Shown: piece by piece, positions 62,944-64,000 of the stretch
Position numbering within the stretch: position 1 is the first letter of the stretch
How the letters are laid out: each line of letters opens with the position of its first letter
Assembly (NCBI RefSeq): GCF_007641255.1
Contig: NZ_CP036259.1
Coordinates: 1,302,001 to 1,366,000 of the forward strand
From: Sporomusa termitida
Lineage (GTDB): Bacteria; Bacillota; Negativicutes; Sporomusales; Sporomusaceae
Direction: 5' to 3'
DNA: 64,000 nt
Made by a program: the position numbers and the translations under genes
Notes under the pieces: model-generated
The model's input: the letters and a program-made list of their open reading frames with translations, nothing else
Told to the model about the DNA's origin: nothing
The model's database searches: none

Positions 62944-64000
62944 GTGATTGGAAAAACCTTTATTGAATTAGTGTATGAAAGTGCCCATATTCAGCGGTGG
63001 AATGACCATATCCGGCCCAAAGGCTTTACGGAATTGGACAAGCAGGCCCACAAAATGATTATTGCTTTTGTATTGGCCAGATTTGAAGAGGATGACCGGG
63101 GCGCGGTCATTAACTGGGTCAATTTAATTGAGGGGGGAATTTTCGAATTTCTGCACAGGATTTGTTTAACAGATATAAAACCTTCGGTTTTTCGTGAGCT
63201 GATGTCTACCCATGGTGATAAACTGAACCGCTGGGTATTGAATGAATTAAAGCCGAAAATAGACTGTATTGGAGAAGCGTTTTACAATAAATTTGCCAAG
63301 TATCTCCTAGAGGCACAATATTTTCACAAAGAAAAGAAAATCCTGCGGGCCGCCCATTATCTGGCGACTAACTGGGAGTTCCAGATTATCCACAACCTTA
63401 ATTCGAACATCTATGGCTTAGAAGAAACAAAGGCCAGAATTGACAATGAGATTGAAGATCATTCCGACCTGGTTGGCGTGCAGAAAATCTGGTTAGGAAA
63501 AAAGACTAATCATTTTATCAATCTCGTCGGGCAATTAAGATTTCAGCAAAGGTGGGCTCAAGCGCCCAGAGTGCCGGAGACCTCGGTGATGGGGCACATG
63601 TTAATTGTAGCAATACTTGCCTATGTATTTTCGATACAGACCGGGGCTTGCGCCCAACGGATTGCCAACAACTATTTTGGCGGGTTGTTTCATGACCTGC
63701 CGGAGGTTTTGACCAGAGACATCGTTTCCCCGGTGAAAAGATCAGTACAAGGGCTGGAAGATCTGATCAAGCAAATCGAGAGCCGCCAGATTCAGGAAAA
63801 GCTGCTGCCGCTGTTGCCTTCAGGCTGGCATAAACAGATCTATTATTTTATTCAGGATGAGTTCAGCAATAAGGTTATTGTCGACAACCAGATAGTAATT
63901 GTGGGTTCAGGGGAAATAGCCGCTAACTATAATGAAGATCAATATTCGCCGATTGATGGTGAATTGCTGAAAGCCTGTGACCATTTTGCCGCCTACATCG
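62944..64000 (+). CDS. HD-domain protein (putative nucleotidase/phosphohydrolase), 3'-truncated
   Basis: GTG 62944 (AAAGGCGGG upstream) opens a frame of at least 352 codons that runs off the window. The sequence has two HD-type segments: an early part (ELDKQAHKMIIAFVLARFEE) and a later one with PETSVMGHMLIVAILAY and GLFHDLPEVLTRDIVSPVKR. The second matches HD_3/YfbR-like metal-dependent phosphohydrolases: His from MGHM, HD from FHDLPEV. It probably hydrolyses a nucleotide or related phosphate in the cytoplasm. No evidence links it to the siderophore genes. Confidence 0.8.
   Translation, partial: MIGKTFIELVYESAHIQRWNDHIRPKGFTELDKQAHKMIIAFVLARFEEDDRGAVINWVNLIEGGIFEFLHRICLTDIKPSVFRELMSTHGDKLNRWVLNELKPKIDCIGEAFYNKFAKYLLEAQYFHKEKKILRAAHYLATNWEFQIIHNLNSNIYGLEETKARIDNEIEDHSDLVGVQKIWLGKKTNHFINLVGQLRFQQRWAQAPRVPETSVMGHMLIVAILAYVFSIQTGACAQRIANNYFGGLFHDLPEVLTRDIVSPVKRSVQGLEDLIKQIESRQIQEKLLPLLPSGWHKQIYYFIQDEFSNKVIVDNQIVIVGSGEIAANYNEDQYSPIDGELLKACDHFAAYI

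Noticed and set aside
1-64000. tRNA, rRNA, CRISPR arrays, prophage or transposase genes
   Set aside because: None was seen on reading both strands; no regular repeat-spacer pattern or integrase/transposase motif appears.

Overview
The window looks like chromosomal DNA of a diderm Firmicute, most likely class Negativicutes (Sporomusaceae-like). Ribosome binding sites are Gram-positive style (AGGAGG), the PAS histidine kinase resembles sporulation-type sensor kinases, and a TonB-dependent receptor implies an outer membrane. The genus call is inference. No rRNA, tRNA, CRISPR array or transposase was seen.

Layout. (1) Positions 1-10.6 kb are a mixed background region: the end of an ABC exporter, remnants of a cytochrome c nitrite reductase gene, a candidate structured RNA, palindromic repeats, a PAS histidine kinase, a CDF metal exporter, a GNAT enzyme, a chemotaxis receptor and a lipoprotein. 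(2) 10.6-25.2 kb is a transport and regulation block: an ECF transporter (one intact S-T pair, a double ATPase and a fused remnant of a second S-T pair), an AraC-type regulator, a YbtP/YbtQ-like pair of ABC half-transporters, a TonB receptor, and a MacB-type ATPase/permease/adaptor set. (3) 25.5-59.8 kb is one long co-directional biosynthetic run with mostly overlapping or closely spaced genes. It holds three NRPS proteins, a stand-alone cyclization protein, two thiazolinyl imide reductases (one fused to a methyltransferase), a type II thioesterase, a menaquinone-type set (menF, D, H, B, E and a hotdog thioesterase), an O-methyltransferase, an aryl-AMP ligase, serine acetyltransferase and DAHP synthase. 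(4) 60-62.4 kb holds a MATE exporter and an Sfp-type phosphopantetheinyl transferase. After it come a tiny Fur-box-controlled transcript and the start of an HD-domain protein.

Main interpretation: this is a yersiniabactin/pyochelin-like siderophore (metallophore) locus with an unusual cap. The men genes lead to 1,4-dihydroxy-2-naphthoate (DHNA) but no membrane-quinone genes (menA, menG) are present, and there is no salicylate lyase and no dihydroxybenzoate gene. The aryl-AMP ligase has a pocket unlike the DHB or salicylate enzymes and sits directly before an NRPS that begins with an aryl carrier domain. The simplest model is that DHNA, probably O-methylated, is loaded onto the aryl carrier and extended by up to four cysteines, since all four adenylation domains carry the cysteine code. 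These are cyclized to thiazolines, partly reduced to thiazolidines, and released by a thioesterase with a Cys nucleophile. Serine acetyltransferase and DAHP synthase would supply cysteine and chorismate.

Regulation: near-consensus Fur boxes lie upstream of the ECF block, the NRPS run, the MATE gene and the tiny ORF. Three promoters (ECF S-T/exporter/receptor run, NRPS run, MATE) also share a direct repeat of CTTTTTRCC type spaced 21-22 bp and 24-25 nt upstream of a -10-like hexamer. This is the geometry of an AraC-family activator site, presumably for the regulator encoded in the cluster.
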